From JAAXKN01 sp036261625 (GTDB lineage: Bacteria; Bacteroidota; Ignavibacteria; Ignavibacteriales; SURF-24): a stretch of DNA of 64,000 bases. Position 1 is the stretch's first letter. Each line of letters begins with the position of its first letter. The stretch covers positions 62,001 through 126,000 of the forward strand of contig DATAKL010000057.1 of the NCBI GenBank assembly GCA_036261625.1. Reading direction: 5' to 3'. This document shows, piece by piece, positions 1 to 8,202 of the stretch. The notes under the pieces were generated by a model. It did not search any database. It was not told the DNA's origin and saw only the letters and a program-made list of their open reading frames with translations. The translations under genes and the position numbers were made by a program.

Positions 1-526
1 TTTTATGCTGCGTGCCCGAAAGACCAAGTCCGAAAGCCAGTTTTCTGGCCTGATAGTTCTGAAGGCCTACTTCAGGGTCGACAGTTTCCTTTAAGATCTT
101 CTCAGGGGTCTCTGAAGCAACTTTCTCAATTTCCACACCGCCTTCAGTTGAAACCATGACGGTATCTTTGGATTTTGCACGGTCTAAAGTAATACCGACG
201 TAGAGCTCTTTGTCTATATTAACGCCCTGTTCGATCAGGAGGCGCTTTACGAGCTTGCCTTCGGGGCCTGTCTGGTGTGTAACGAGCGTCATGCCGAGGA
301 TCTGTCCGGCTAATTCCCTGACTTCATCCAGGCTTTTTGCAAGCTTTACGCCGCCGCCTTTACCGCGTCCGCCGGCGTGAATCTGTGCTTTAACGACCCA
401 TACATTTCCGCCTACTTCCTTTGCAGCCTCAACAGCCTCTTCAACTGAAAAGGCGACTTTCCCCTTGGGGACAGGAACATTGAACTTACGAAAAATTTCT
501 TTTGCCTGATACTCATGAATTTTCAT
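1..526 (-). CDS. sucC: Succinyl-CoA ligase (ADP-forming) beta subunit, partial
   Basis: The N-terminal 175 codons are present and the gene runs off the left edge; the family is usually about 390 residues. The protein opens MKIHEYQAKEIFRKF and continues with an ATP-grasp region (KAQIHAGGRGKGGGVK, residues about 46-61), both hallmarks of SucC. In the TCA cycle this subunit binds nucleotide and, with SucD, couples succinyl-CoA hydrolysis to ATP or GTP formation in the cytoplasm. The ATG at 526-524 is preceded on the minus strand by a good Shine-Dalgarno sequence (AGAGGGA). A hairpin separates it from the upstream dehydrogenase gene, so it probably has its own promoter. Family assignment is firm; the C-terminal half cannot be judged. 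Confidence 0.95.
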   Translation of the reverse strand, partial: MKIHEYQAKEIFRKFNVPVPKGKVAFSVEEAVEAAKEVGGNVWVVKAQIHAGGRGKGGGVKLAKSLDEVRELAGQILGMTLVTHQTGPEGKLVKRLLIEQGVNIDKELYVGITLDRAKSKDTVMVSTEGGVEIEKVASETPEKILKETVDPEVGLQNYQARKLAFGLGLSGTQHK

Positions 527-563
527 CTGATTTCCCTCTGTTGAATAAGATTTTTTATAAAGC

Positions 564-600
564 GGCCTCCCCTGAAAAATACCCTCTTAAAGGGGAGGCC
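564..600 (-). terminator. Hairpin between the P5C dehydrogenase gene and sucC
   Basis: A 10-bp perfect inverted repeat (GGCCTCCCCT / AGGGGAGGCC) has a 17-nt loop. Read on the minus strand it lies just after the dehydrogenase stop codon and is followed by GCTTTATAAAAAA, a weak T-tract. It is a plausible terminator for the dehydrogenase transcript. Confidence 0.5.
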
Positions 601-644
601 AGCCAGAATCCGTTATTTCAATTGTAAAAGAGAACTAAAAAGAA

Positions 645-2192
645 CTAAACCTTTTCGCTTACGGCCTTGGCCTGCATAAAAAGAAGCAGATAGTCTCTTC
701 CGCCTGCCTTTGAATCGGTGCCCGACATGTTGAAGCCTCCGAAGGGGTGGCCGCCAACCATGGCACCGGTGCATTTGCGGTTGAAGTACAGGTTGCCAAC
801 GAAGAAGTGCTTTCTTGCCTTTTCAAGTTTTTCGCGGTTGTCTGTATAAACCGCGCCTGTAAGACCGTACTGTGTGTTGTTTGCAATTTCAAGTGCATTG
901 TCGAAATTTCTTGCCTTAATAACTGCAAGAACAGGACCGAAGATTTCTTCGAGTGAAATCTTTGCATTCGGCTTTACGTCAACAAATACAGTAGGCTTAA
1001 TGTAGAATCCGTTTCCTTCGGCTGCTTCACCGCCAACAAGAAGTTTAGATTCTTTTTTGCCTGCGGCAATGTATGAAAGGATATTCTTTCTGGCTGATTC
1101 GTTGATAACAGGACCCATGGCAACGTTATCTGTTGCAGGACCGACCTGAATTTTTGAAACGGCATCTTTCAGCTTTGAAACAAATTCACCATAAACCTTC
1201 TGGTCGACGATTGCCCTTGAGCAGGCCGAGCACTTCTGTCCCTGGAATCCGAAGGCTGAGGCAACAACGCCTTTAACGGCTTCATCGACATTGGTTTCGC
1301 TGTCGACAATGATTGAATCCTTTCCTCCCATTTCGGCCACAACCCTCTTGAGCCATTTCTGACCGGGCTGAACCTCGGCTGCAAGTTTGTTAATGTGAAT
1401 TCCGACTTCCATTGAACCTGTAAAGGATACAAAGCGCGTAAGGGGGTGTGCAACCAGTGTGTCGCCCACCTCACCGCCTGAACCGGGCAGGAAGTTAAGA
1501 ACGCCTGCCGGAAGGCCGGCTTCGTTCATAATTTCATAATAAAGTCTTCCCATCATAGGTGTATCGCTCGAAGGCTTAAGAACAACTGTGTTGCCTGTAA
1601 CGATTGCGGCCGATGACATGCCGACTAAGATTGCAAAGGGGAAGTTCCATGGGGGAACAACAACGCCTACGCCAAGGGGAATATAAACCAGTTCATTTTC
1701 TTCACCCTTAATTGGAGTAATAGGCTGCTTATCGGCGTAGCGGAGCATTTCGCGGGCATAGAATTCCATGAAGTCGATTGCCTCTGCCGTATCGGCATCA
1801 GCCTCTGTAAAGTTCTTTCCGGCTTCAAGAACCATCCATGCATTTATTTCAAATCTTCTTCTTTTTGCTATTTCAGCTGCCTTAAAGAGAATTGCGGCTC
1901 TTTCTTCGGCAGGGGTAAGTTTCCAGCTTTCAAATTTCTTTGCTGCCTCGCGGATTGCCCTGTCGGCCAGTTCCTTTGTGCCCTTGTAGAAAGAAGCAAC
2001 AACTTCGTCTTTATTTGAAGGGTTATAAGAGTTCAGCTTGCTCTCGGTTTTGATCTTCTTTCCGCCGATAATGATTTCGTAGGTTTTGCCTATCTTTTTG
2101 CAAACGGCCTCAAGAGCCTCAGTCTGTTTGGCGAGGATCTTTTTGTCGTTAAAGTTCTGAATGGGTTCGTTTTTGAACGGCTTAACTTTCAT
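645..2192 (-). CDS. pruA: L-glutamate gamma-semialdehyde (1-pyrroline-5-carboxylate) dehydrogenase
   Basis: This 515-residue aldehyde dehydrogenase oxidises glutamate semialdehyde/P5C to glutamate with NAD(P)+, the second step of proline breakdown, in the cytoplasm. It matches the stand-alone RocA/PruA type in length. It shows the PPWNFPFAI cofactor-site motif (about 180-188), the general-base glutamate in VAEMGGKD (E287) and the catalytic cysteine in GFQGQKCSACSRA (C321). The start ATG at 2192 is followed by the usual RocA-like N-terminus. No proline dehydrogenase gene lies in the window, so partnership with one is inferred from the family. It is transcribed toward sucC, a sensible neighbour for glutamate feeding the TCA cycle. 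Confidence 0.95.
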   Translation of the reverse strand: MKVKPFKNEPIQNFNDKKILAKQTEALEAVCKKIGKTYEIIIGGKKIKTESKLNSYNPSNKDEVVASFYKGTKELADRAIREAAKKFESWKLTPAEERAAILFKAAEIAKRRRFEINAWMVLEAGKNFTEADADTAEAIDFMEFYAREMLRYADKQPITPIKGEENELVYIPLGVGVVVPPWNFPFAILVGMSSAAIVTGNTVVLKPSSDTPMMGRLYYEIMNEAGLPAGVLNFLPGSGGEVGDTLVAHPLTRFVSFTGSMEVGIHINKLAAEVQPGQKWLKRVVAEMGGKDSIIVDSETNVDEAVKGVVASAFGFQGQKCSACSRAIVDQKVYGEFVSKLKDAVSKIQVGPATDNVAMGPVINESARKNILSYIAAGKKESKLLVGGEAAEGNGFYIKPTVFVDVKPNAKISLEEIFGPVLAVIKARNFDNALEIANNTQYGLTGAVYTDNREKLEKARKHFFVGNLYFNRKCTGAMVGGHPFGGFNMSGTDSKAGGRDYLLLFMQAKAVSEKV

Positions 2193-2437
2193 CAGAATTA
2201 CTCCTGTTTATGGATTAAGAATCTTGAAAAATTATACTCAAATTACGTCTTTTGCTTCTAATAAGCAATTTTAGATTATTCAGTAAATCTCTCTTTATAA
2301 GGGAAAGGATATGGAAAAAGTTCAAATTATTTAAATTTAATTTGCTAATTTTCCGTATCCGGCTTCCGTACCATATTATGTATGTGTAAACAAATTTTTT
2401 TGAAAATAACATTCTGAAAATCAGTGGGAGACAAGCA

Positions 2438-3064
2438 ATGAAGAGATCCTTGGTCGTGTTGTGCTTATTGATAGTTACTTCAGCCATAAATGCACAAACT
2501 CTGAGCGGCTACGGCTTAAAGCTGGGCCTGGGCATTACAAACAGCAAGTGGGGGGTTAAATCTTCGGATACGGAATCTGACCAGGGTTACATTTCGGGTT
2601 TTTCGGCCAGGGCATTTGCTGATTTTCTGAACTATCCGTTTTTCAATGTTGAAGGGGAACTGGGCTTTTCGCAGAAAGGGATGAAAGAGAGCATTATGAC
2701 CATAACTGTTGAAGATCCGGATGGTTCTCATAGAACACTCATTAACCGCCTTAACTATGTTTCAGCATCCGTAATGGGAAAGCTTAAATATACAAAGGGT
2801 ATATTTACCCCTTATCTGCTCGCGGGCCCGCAGTTCAACTATCTTGCTTCTTATGATGTGGATGCTTTGGTTAAGCCTATCTACGACAGATTTGAAAAAA
2901 GCCTGTGGGGATATACAGTCGGCATGGGTTCAGCATTTAAACTTGAAGGATATAACCTCCTTATTGAATACAGGTTTGAAAAGGACTTCACCAACAACTT
3001 CGAGTATTATGAGCTTTATGTAAAAAACTACTCGCATACTTTTTTAATCGGCGTAGAACTTTAA
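2438..3064 (+). CDS. Small outer-membrane beta-barrel protein
   Basis: A 208-residue protein with a clear N-terminal signal peptide (MKRSLVVLCLLIVTSAINAQ, cleavage about residue 20). Alternating short beta-strands rich in Gly and aromatics follow, and it ends in a strand finishing with a hydrophobic residue (HTFLIGVEL). This is typical of the porin-family/PorT-like 8-stranded barrels common in Bacteroidota and relatives. It likely sits in the outer membrane; its ligand or role is unknown. The start has GTGGGAGA upstream. It precedes a lipoprotein gene by 15 bp, so the two are probably co-transcribed. Confidence 0.75.
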   Translation: MKRSLVVLCLLIVTSAINAQTLSGYGLKLGLGITNSKWGVKSSDTESDQGYISGFSARAFADFLNYPFFNVEGELGFSQKGMKESIMTITVEDPDGSHRTLINRLNYVSASVMGKLKYTKGIFTPYLLAGPQFNYLASYDVDALVKPIYDRFEKSLWGYTVGMGSAFKLEGYNLLIEYRFEKDFTNNFEYYELYVKNYSHTFLIGVEL

Positions 3065-3079
3065 GGGGGTAAAAACAAT

Positions 3080-3574
3080 ATGGCGAAATCAGTTTTTTCA
3101 GCTATGCTCTTCATTCTGGCACTCTCCGGCTGTGCACGCACTACTTACATTGAAAAAGAACAGACACCCGGAGAATATTACTTGTACATCAATGGGGAGT
3201 GTGAAAATAGCTACGCAGTGCTGAAGCTGCAGGACAAGGAGCCTTTCAGAGTTTATAATGTTAATGTAGGGACGGACACTACTTCCTGGACAGATATAAC
3301 TGACGGGAAAATTAAATCTGTTAAGACCAGCGATATTTATTCCGTACAGGTTACAGACAGGGCAGGAGGCTTTCTGTCCGGTCTGGCATACGGATTTTTA
3401 GGGGGAGCTGCAGCAGGCGTAGCATATGGAAATCTGACAGATCCTCACAATCGTAACGGGGGGCCGTATTTTGGATTACTTGGAGGGGCTGTAGTTGGGA
3501 TTGTGGCAGGTCCAATTATTGGAGTTACAGTAGGGCAGCCTTCGTATTTTATCATTAACGAAAAGGCAAAATGA
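3080..3574 (+). CDS. Lipoprotein with glycine-rich C-terminal segment
   Basis: A 164-residue protein with a lipoprotein signal: hydrophobic stretch then LSGC, the lipidated cysteine being C18. The middle is a small polar domain of unknown type. The C-terminal third (about residues 95-150) is Gly/Ala-rich and hydrophobic with small residues spaced like a glycine-zipper membrane segment. A strong ribosome-binding site (AAGGGGGT) lies 10 bp upstream of the ATG. It likely acts at the envelope with the preceding beta-barrel protein, but no specific function can be assigned. Confidence 0.7.
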   Translation: MAKSVFSAMLFILALSGCARTTYIEKEQTPGEYYLYINGECENSYAVLKLQDKEPFRVYNVNVGTDTTSWTDITDGKIKSVKTSDIYSVQVTDRAGGFLSGLAYGFLGGAAAGVAYGNLTDPHNRNGGPYFGLLGGAVVGIVAGPIIGVTVGQPSYFIINEKAK

Positions 3575-3625
3575 AATATGGGGAAAGTTTATGATCCTTT
3601 TCATTTTTCTTTTTCTTTTTTCAGT

Positions 3626-3654
3626 TTGACATTAAAAGAATAAATTTTTAACGT
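3626..3654 (+). promoter_or_regulatory. Candidate promoter of comM
   Basis: TTGACA at 3626-3631 is followed after 17 bp by TAACGT (3649-3654), about 34 bp before the comM start. The -35 is perfect but the -10 is weak. A pyrimidine-rich stretch just upstream may help end the previous transcript. Confidence 0.35.
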
Positions 3655-3687
3655 AAGAGCATACTACATTTTGAGGGGTTTTAGCTC

Positions 3688-5226
3688 ATGCTCTCGAAAA
3701 TACTCTCCAGCGCCACCTACGGAATTGATGCCTTCTTAGTTGAAGTGGAAACCCATATCGAAAAGAAAATTCCGGCCTTTACCATTGTAGGCCTTCCGGA
3801 CAATGCGGTCAAAGAAAGCCGCGAAAGGGTGCTTGCAGCAATTAAAAACTCAGGCTTCGATTTTCCGGCAAGAAAAATTACCGTCAACCTGGCTCCGGCC
3901 GATATTAAAAAAGAGGGGAGTGCCTTCGACCTGCCGATTGCCGTGGGGCTCCTTTCGGCAAACGAACTGATTGAGGACAGATGGCTTAACGACACTGTAT
4001 TCTTAGGCGAACTTGCTTTAGACGGGCGCCTTAGAACTATCAAAGGTGCGCTCCCTATTGCAGCCGAGGCCAGGAACAAGGGGATTAAAAGAATTCTTCT
4101 GCCCCCCGACTGCGCGCGCGAGGCTTCAATTGTTGAGGGCATTGATATCTACCCTGTCGAGAGCCTGGATGAAGTGGTCAGGCTCCTTAATGACAGCATG
4201 GAAAAAAGCCCTATGGTTACAGATAAGGATGAAATATTTTCTCAGGTAAACCAGTACCACATAGATTTTTCAGACGTGAAAGGGCAGGAGAATGTAAAGC
4301 GAGCGCTCGAGGTAGCGGCTGCAGGAGGGCACAATATACTAATGATTGGTCCTCCGGGCTCGGGAAAAACTATGCTGGCAAAAAGGATACCGACCATACT
4401 GCCTCCCTTAAGCTTTGAAGAGGCGCTTGAGACAACAAAGATACATTCTGTTGCCGGCATACTGCCGCGCGACAAGGCGCTTATTACGGTGCGCCCCTTT
4501 AGAAGCCCGCACCACACGGTCTCCGATGCGGCACTCGTTGGAGGTGGATCTTTCCCAAGGCCGGGCGAGGTGTCGTTTGCTCATCACGGAGTGCTCTTCT
4601 TAGATGAGCTCCCGGAATTCAAGAAGAACGTGCTTGAAGTCTTAAGGCAGCCTTTGGAGGACAGCCGTGTTACGGTAAGCCGCGCTAAGATGTCGCTTGA
4701 ATTCCCGGCCAACTTCATGCTTGCTGCAGCCATGAACCCGTGCCCCTGCGGTTACTATTCAGATCCCTCGCGCCGCTGCACGTGTGCGCCCCCGCAGATT
4801 CAGCATTATATGGCTAAGATATCGGGGCCGCTCCTGGACAGAATAGACATTCACATTGAGGTGCCGGCCGTTAAGTACAAGGAGCTTTCGGACACTTCGC
4901 GCGGGGAGGCTTCAGAGGCCATACGCGAAAGGGTAATTAAGGCCCGCGGCCTGCAGCTTAAGAGGTTCACGGGCTTAAAACAAATTTACACCAATGCCGA
5001 TATGGGTTCGCGCGAGGTAAGACAGTTCTGCATGCTGGATACCGCAGCAAGCGAGGTCTTAAGAATGGCAATGCTCAGGCTCGGGCTCTCAGCCCGTGCA
5101 TACGACAGAATACTCAAGGTAAGCCGCACGATAGCCGACCTGGAGGCAAGCGATTCCATACAGCGCCAGCACGTCAGCGAGGCCATACAGTACCGCACAC
5201 TTGACAGGGAGCTCTGGAAGAATTAA
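3688..5226 (+). CDS. comM: YifB/ComM-family Mg-chelatase-like AAA+ ATPase
   Basis: A 512-residue protein in the standard order: an N-terminal Lon-S16-like domain (about 1-170, VGLPDNAVKESRERV near residue 35), the Mg-chelatase AAA+ core with Walker A GPPGSGKTM (221-229) and Walker B VLFLDELPEF (about 303-312), then a C-terminal cysteine-containing lid (CPCGYYSD, CTCAPP). ComM family members are hexameric helicases that promote branch migration during natural transformation and recombination. Many non-competent bacteria also carry the gene, so competence cannot be inferred. Full length, with no truncation. It stands alone between the lipoprotein gene and the tRNA cluster. Confidence 0.93.
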   Translation: MLSKILSSATYGIDAFLVEVETHIEKKIPAFTIVGLPDNAVKESRERVLAAIKNSGFDFPARKITVNLAPADIKKEGSAFDLPIAVGLLSANELIEDRWLNDTVFLGELALDGRLRTIKGALPIAAEARNKGIKRILLPPDCAREASIVEGIDIYPVESLDEVVRLLNDSMEKSPMVTDKDEIFSQVNQYHIDFSDVKGQENVKRALEVAAAGGHNILMIGPPGSGKTMLAKRIPTILPPLSFEEALETTKIHSVAGILPRDKALITVRPFRSPHHTVSDAALVGGGSFPRPGEVSFAHHGVLFLDELPEFKKNVLEVLRQPLEDSRVTVSRAKMSLEFPANFMLAAAMNPCPCGYYSDPSRRCTCAPPQIQHYMAKISGPLLDRIDIHIEVPAVKYKELSDTSRGEASEAIRERVIKARGLQLKRFTGLKQIYTNADMGSREVRQFCMLDTAASEVLRMAMLRLGLSARAYDRILKVSRTIADLEASDSIQRQHVSEAIQYRTLDRELWKN

Positions 5227-5316
5227 TTTTATGCACGAAAAATTACCTTAAAAGCCATTTATTTTCTGAATATCTTATGAAATGGAAAAATCCGGAATAT
5301 TTTTTGATGCCGGAGC

Positions 5317-5347
5317 TTGCTTTTTTGAAAAGTTAAGGCTATATTTG
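5317..5347 (+). promoter_or_regulatory. Candidate promoter of the tRNA-rpmG-secE run
   Basis: TTGCTT (5317-5322) lies 17 bp upstream of TATATT (5340-5345), and the downstream box extends to TATATTTG. That fits both a sigma-70 -10 element and the Bacteroidota TAnnTTTG -7 element, with TTG at the right upstream distance for either. It ends 16 bp before tRNA-Tyr. No experimental start is known. Confidence 0.5.
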
Positions 5348-5363
5348 TTTCTCATTTTGACAC

Positions 5364-5450
5364 GGGCGGACGCCGGAGTTGGAGAGCCGGGGCGGACTGT
5401 AAATCCGTTGGCAAACGCCTTTGGGGGTTCGAATCCCTCGCCGCCCACCA
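5364..5450 (+). tRNA. tRNA-Tyr (GTA anticodon)
   Basis: The cloverleaf folds from the sequence, with the anticodon loop CTGTAAA giving GTA at 5399-5401. A long variable arm (GGC-AAAC-GCC) is as expected for bacterial tRNA-Tyr, and there is a T-loop TTCGAAT. The 3' CCA is encoded (5448-5450). The last acceptor-stem pair is A-G, a mismatch. Confidence 0.93.
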
Positions 5451-5576
5451 GATGTTGACTATCAGAAATTGGTCGTTGGAGATTGTTTTAAGAATCGCTT
5501 TTACAACTAACAATTAAAGATGTCAATTCCGAACATCAACATTTTTGCGTTCAATTTCGTAATTGAAGTTTTTTAC

Positions 5577-5650
5577 GCGGGAGTAACTCAGTTGGCTAGA
5601 GTCACAGCCTTCCAAGCTGTTGGTCGCGGGTTCGAGTCCCGTCTCCCGCT
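5577..5650 (+). tRNA. tRNA-Gly (TCC anticodon)
   Basis: The seven-pair acceptor stem GCGGGAG/CTCCCGC is perfect. The anticodon stem ACAGC/GCTGT encloses CTTCCAA (anticodon TCC) and the T-loop is TTCGAGT. CCA is not encoded. It is the second tRNA of the cluster preceding secE. Confidence 0.96.
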
Positions 5651-5689
5651 CTTTTATATAATTAACATTTTATTTACAAGTTTAACGCT

Positions 5690-5762
5690 GCTGACGTAGC
5701 TCAGTTGGTAGAGCACATCCTTGGTAAGGATGAGGTCACCGGTTCAATCCCGGTCGTCAGCT
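5690..5762 (+). tRNA. tRNA-Thr (GGT anticodon)
   Basis: The acceptor stem GCTGACG/CGTCAGC is perfect. The anticodon stem CATCC/GGATG encloses TTGGTAA, anticodon GGT. CCA is not encoded. tRNA-Thr commonly precedes tuf or rpmG near secE in bacteria; here rpmG follows. Confidence 0.96.
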
Positions 5763-5782
5763 CAAACTAACACGAAAATACC

Positions 5783-5932
5783 ATGAGAGATATAATAACA
5801 CTAGAATGCACAGAGTGCAAAAGAAGAAATTACACTACAACAAAGAACAAGCGCCTTCATCCCGGAAGAGTAGAATTTAAGAAATACTGCCGCTGGGATC
5901 ATAAGCATACAGTTCATAAAGAAACAAAGTAG
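5783..5932 (+). CDS. rpmG: Ribosomal protein bL33
   Basis: A 49-codon gene (MRDIITLECTECKRRNY...) encoding the small 50S protein bL33 at the E-site side of the large subunit. The zinc-type pattern is partly kept: C9 and C12 form CTEC and one later cysteine sits in KKYC (C37). The fourth ligand position is not a cysteine, as in some related C+ paralogues. The gene sits between tRNA-Thr and tRNA-Trp, and the transcript must be processed around both. Length and start are standard. Confidence 0.95.
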   Translation: MRDIITLECTECKRRNYTTTKNKRLHPGRVEFKKYCRWDHKHTVHKETK

Positions 5933-5940
5933 TTTTTCTT

Positions 5941-6014
5941 ACGTCAGTAGCTCAATTGGCTAGAGCAGCGGTCTCCAAAACCGCAGGTTGGGGGTTCGAG
6001 TCCCTCCTGACGTG
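5941..6014 (+). tRNA. tRNA-Trp (CCA anticodon)
   Basis: The acceptor stem ACGTCAG/CTGACGT is perfect. The anticodon stem GCGGT/ACCGC encloses CTCCAAA, anticodon CCA. It lies 8 bp after the rpmG stop and 62 bp before secE, the classic tRNA-Trp/secE linkage. Confidence 0.96.
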
Positions 6015-6076
6015 CAGAGAATAGCTAATTTTTAGTTTTAAACGAATTCCCGAACTTTCGGGCGAGAAATTCAGTT

Positions 6077-6259
6077 ATGAAAGAAAAAATCATCAATTTT
6101 TTTAATGATGTGGTCAAGGAAATGAAAAAAGTTACCTGGCCCACCAAAGATGAGTTGAAAGAATCAACTGCTATAGTTATTGTAGTGTGTTTGATCATTG
6201 CCGCATTTACCTATTTAATTGATATGGCAATTACACAAATTTTTAAAGGGATTTTTTAA
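6077..6259 (+). CDS. secE: Preprotein translocase subunit SecE
   Basis: A 60-residue single-span form of SecE. The amphipathic cytoplasmic helix carries the conserved motif EMKKVTWPTKDEL (about 15-27), followed by one transmembrane helix (about 32-53). SecE clamps SecY in the inner-membrane translocon; the secY gene is in this window at 31.3 kb. nusG follows after 9 bp, the usual secE-nusG pair. Confidence 0.96.
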   Translation: MKEKIINFFNDVVKEMKKVTWPTKDELKESTAIVIVVCLIIAAFTYLIDMAITQIFKGIF

Positions 6260-6268
6260 GGCGTACCA

Positions 6269-6805
6269 ATGGAATTTAAGTGGTATGTAGTCAGGACTTT
6301 TTCAGGCCAGGAGAACAGGGTTAAAAACCTGCTGGAGACTGAGCTTAAGGAGCACGATCAGCTCAGAGCCAAGATTCAGGATGTTCTTGTGCCTACCGAA
6401 AAGGTCTTCGAGGTAAAAGACGGCAAAAAGAAGAGCAAGAGCAAAAACTTCTTCCCGGGCTATATTCTCGTGCAGGCCGACCTGGACAATCAGGTCAAGG
6501 ATTTCATCCTCAATACGCCTGCCGTTATGGGATTCCTGGGTACCGGCAAGAACCCGAATCCTCTTCAGCCTGAAGAGGTTAAAAGGATAGTCGGCCGCAT
6601 TACGCAGGACCAGGAAAACGAACGCCTTGAAACACTCTTCCGCGCCGGCGACTTCGTTAAGATTATAGACGGGCCGTTCAACAACTTCTCTGGCTATGTG
6701 CAGGAAGTAAACGAAGAGAAAATGAAAATCAAGGTCATGGTTTCAATCTTCGGCCGGAAAACTCCCGTCGAAATCGATTTTGTTCAGGCAGAGTTAGAAA
6801 AGTAA
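6269..6805 (+). CDS. nusG: Transcription termination/antitermination factor NusG
   Basis: A 178-residue NusG with an NGN domain (residues 1 to about 110, WYVVRTFSGQENRVKNLL at the start, FFPGYILVQ in the middle) that binds the RNA polymerase clamp. A C-terminal KOW domain (about 123-178, GDFVKIIDGPFNNFSG) binds S10 or Rho. It couples transcription to translation and modulates pausing. No insertions relative to the canonical form. It follows secE closely and precedes rplK by 114 bp. Confidence 0.97.
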   Translation: MEFKWYVVRTFSGQENRVKNLLETELKEHDQLRAKIQDVLVPTEKVFEVKDGKKKSKSKNFFPGYILVQADLDNQVKDFILNTPAVMGFLGTGKNPNPLQPEEVKRIVGRITQDQENERLETLFRAGDFVKIIDGPFNNFSGYVQEVNEEKMKIKVMVSIFGRKTPVEIDFVQAELEK

Positions 6806-6821
6806 TCATATAAACTGTAAG

Positions 6822-6887
6822 TAAAAATTAAAAATTAAGCTGCTGAATTAAAGTTTGAAAATCGGGAACTGGAATTTTTAATTTTTA
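6822..6887. repeat. AT-only 15-bp inverted repeat between nusG and rplK
   Basis: The arms TAAAAATTAAAAATT (6822-6836) and AATTTTTAATTTTTA (6873-6887) are exact reverse complements separated by 36 bp. The stem is entirely A/T, so it would be weak as RNA. It may be part of the rplK leader or a simple-sequence coincidence. Confidence 0.5.
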
Positions 6888-6919
6888 ATTGTTTGAGAAT
6901 ATAATTGTAGGTTTTTACA

Positions 6920-7345
6920 ATGGCAAAAAAAATAGCTGGTTATATTAAGTTACAAATCCCCGCCGGTAAGGCTAATCCTTCGCCGCCGGTTGGCCCTGCA
7001 CTCGGCCAGAAAGGGGTTAACATCATGGAATTCTGTAAACAGTTCAACGCCAGAACTGCAGATAAGGGCGGTTTGATTATACCTGTAGTTATTACAGTCT
7101 TTACAGATAAATCGTTTACATTTGTTACAAAAACCCCTCCGGCAGCAGAACTTTTGAAGAAAGCAGCCAAGGCTGAAAAAGGTTCGGCTGAACCCAACAA
7201 GACCAAGGTTGCAAAGGTAACCAAAGCTCAGGTGCGCGAGATAGCTGAAATGAAAATGCCTGACCTGAATGCCAACGACGTTGAACAGGCTATGAGCATG
7301 GTTGCAGGAACAGCCCGCAGTATGGGTTTTACCGTAGAAGAATAA
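6920..7345 (+). CDS. rplK: Ribosomal protein uL11
   Basis: A 141-residue uL11, the 50S stalk-base protein that binds 23S rRNA helices 43-44 and contacts EF-G and RelA. It starts MAKKIAGYIKLQIPAGKANPS and contains the usual proline-rich N-terminal domain (PPVGPALGQKGVNIMEFC) and an RNA-binding C-terminal domain. Canonical length. First gene of rplK-rplA-rplJ-rplL. Confidence 0.97.
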   Translation: MAKKIAGYIKLQIPAGKANPSPPVGPALGQKGVNIMEFCKQFNARTADKGGLIIPVVITVFTDKSFTFVTKTPPAAELLKKAAKAEKGSAEPNKTKVAKVTKAQVREIAEMKMPDLNANDVEQAMSMVAGTARSMGFTVEE

Positions 7346-7409
7346 ACATTTAATATACGGCAATCCGCCAAAGTCGGATGCTCAATAGGAAAATAGGGTT
7401 GACATTATA

Positions 7410-8111
7410 ATGAAAGTTTCAAAAAGAATTAAAGCCGTAAAAGAGAAGGTAGATCTCAATAAAGAGTATTCTCTTGATGAAGCAATAAAGACATTAAAAG
7501 AAGTCTCCAGCGTGAAATTTACCGAATCACTGGACTGTGCAATCCGCCTGGGTGTAGATCCAAGGCATGCCGATCAGATGGTTCGCGGAACAGTTAGCCT
7601 GCCGAACGGTACCGGCAAAGAGGTCAAAGTGCTTGTTATTGCCAAAGGCGCCAAGGCACAGGAAGCTCTTGATGCAGGAGCCGACTATGCAGGTTTCGAG
7701 GAATACCTCGAGAAGATCAAAGGCGGCTGGGCTGATATAGATGTTATCGTTGCTACACCTGATTCTATGGGTGAACTTGGTAAACTGGGAAGAATTCTCG
7801 GTCCCAAAGGCCTGATGCCTAACCCGAAGAGCGGTACAGTAACGATGGATGTTGCAACAGCAGTTAAGGAAGTCAAGGCCGGTAAGATTGAATTCCGCGT
7901 CGATAAGACGGGTATCGTTCATACTTCTATCGGAAAGGTTTCTTTTACAGAAGATAAGCTGGTTGAAAATGCAAGGGCATTCCTGACCACTATCATGAAG
8001 CTGAAGCCTTCCTCAGCCAAGGGAACTTATGTCCGCAGCCTTTATCTCTCAACTACTATGGGCCCGGGTCTTAAGATTTCACGCGATGAAGTTGCTACTA
8101 TCAAAGTATAA
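7410..8111 (+). CDS. rplA: Ribosomal protein uL1
   Basis: A 233-residue uL1, the mobile L1-stalk protein that helps move deacylated tRNA out of the E site. In many bacteria it also represses its own rplK-rplA mRNA. The signature GRILGPKGLMPNPKSGTV is near residues 128-145. Start ATG at 7410, 64 bp after rplK. No L1 target hairpin was recognised with confidence. Confidence 0.97.
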   Translation: MKVSKRIKAVKEKVDLNKEYSLDEAIKTLKEVSSVKFTESLDCAIRLGVDPRHADQMVRGTVSLPNGTGKEVKVLVIAKGAKAQEALDAGADYAGFEEYLEKIKGGWADIDVIVATPDSMGELGKLGRILGPKGLMPNPKSGTVTMDVATAVKEVKAGKIEFRVDKTGIVHTSIGKVSFTEDKLVENARAFLTTIMKLKPSSAKGTYVRSLYLSTTMGPGLKISRDEVATIKV

Positions 8112-8202
8112 GAAAGCTGCTTCAGACCGAAAAAAAGATATTACGTACTCAGTAAATATAAATGCTTCTATTTATTTATGAATTAGTTGATTTGGGAGAG
8201 TA

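Noticed and set aside
8112..8202. uL10-type leader regulatory structure upstream of rplJ
   Set aside because: I could not find a convincing fold in the 91-bp leader by eye; a covariance search would be needed.
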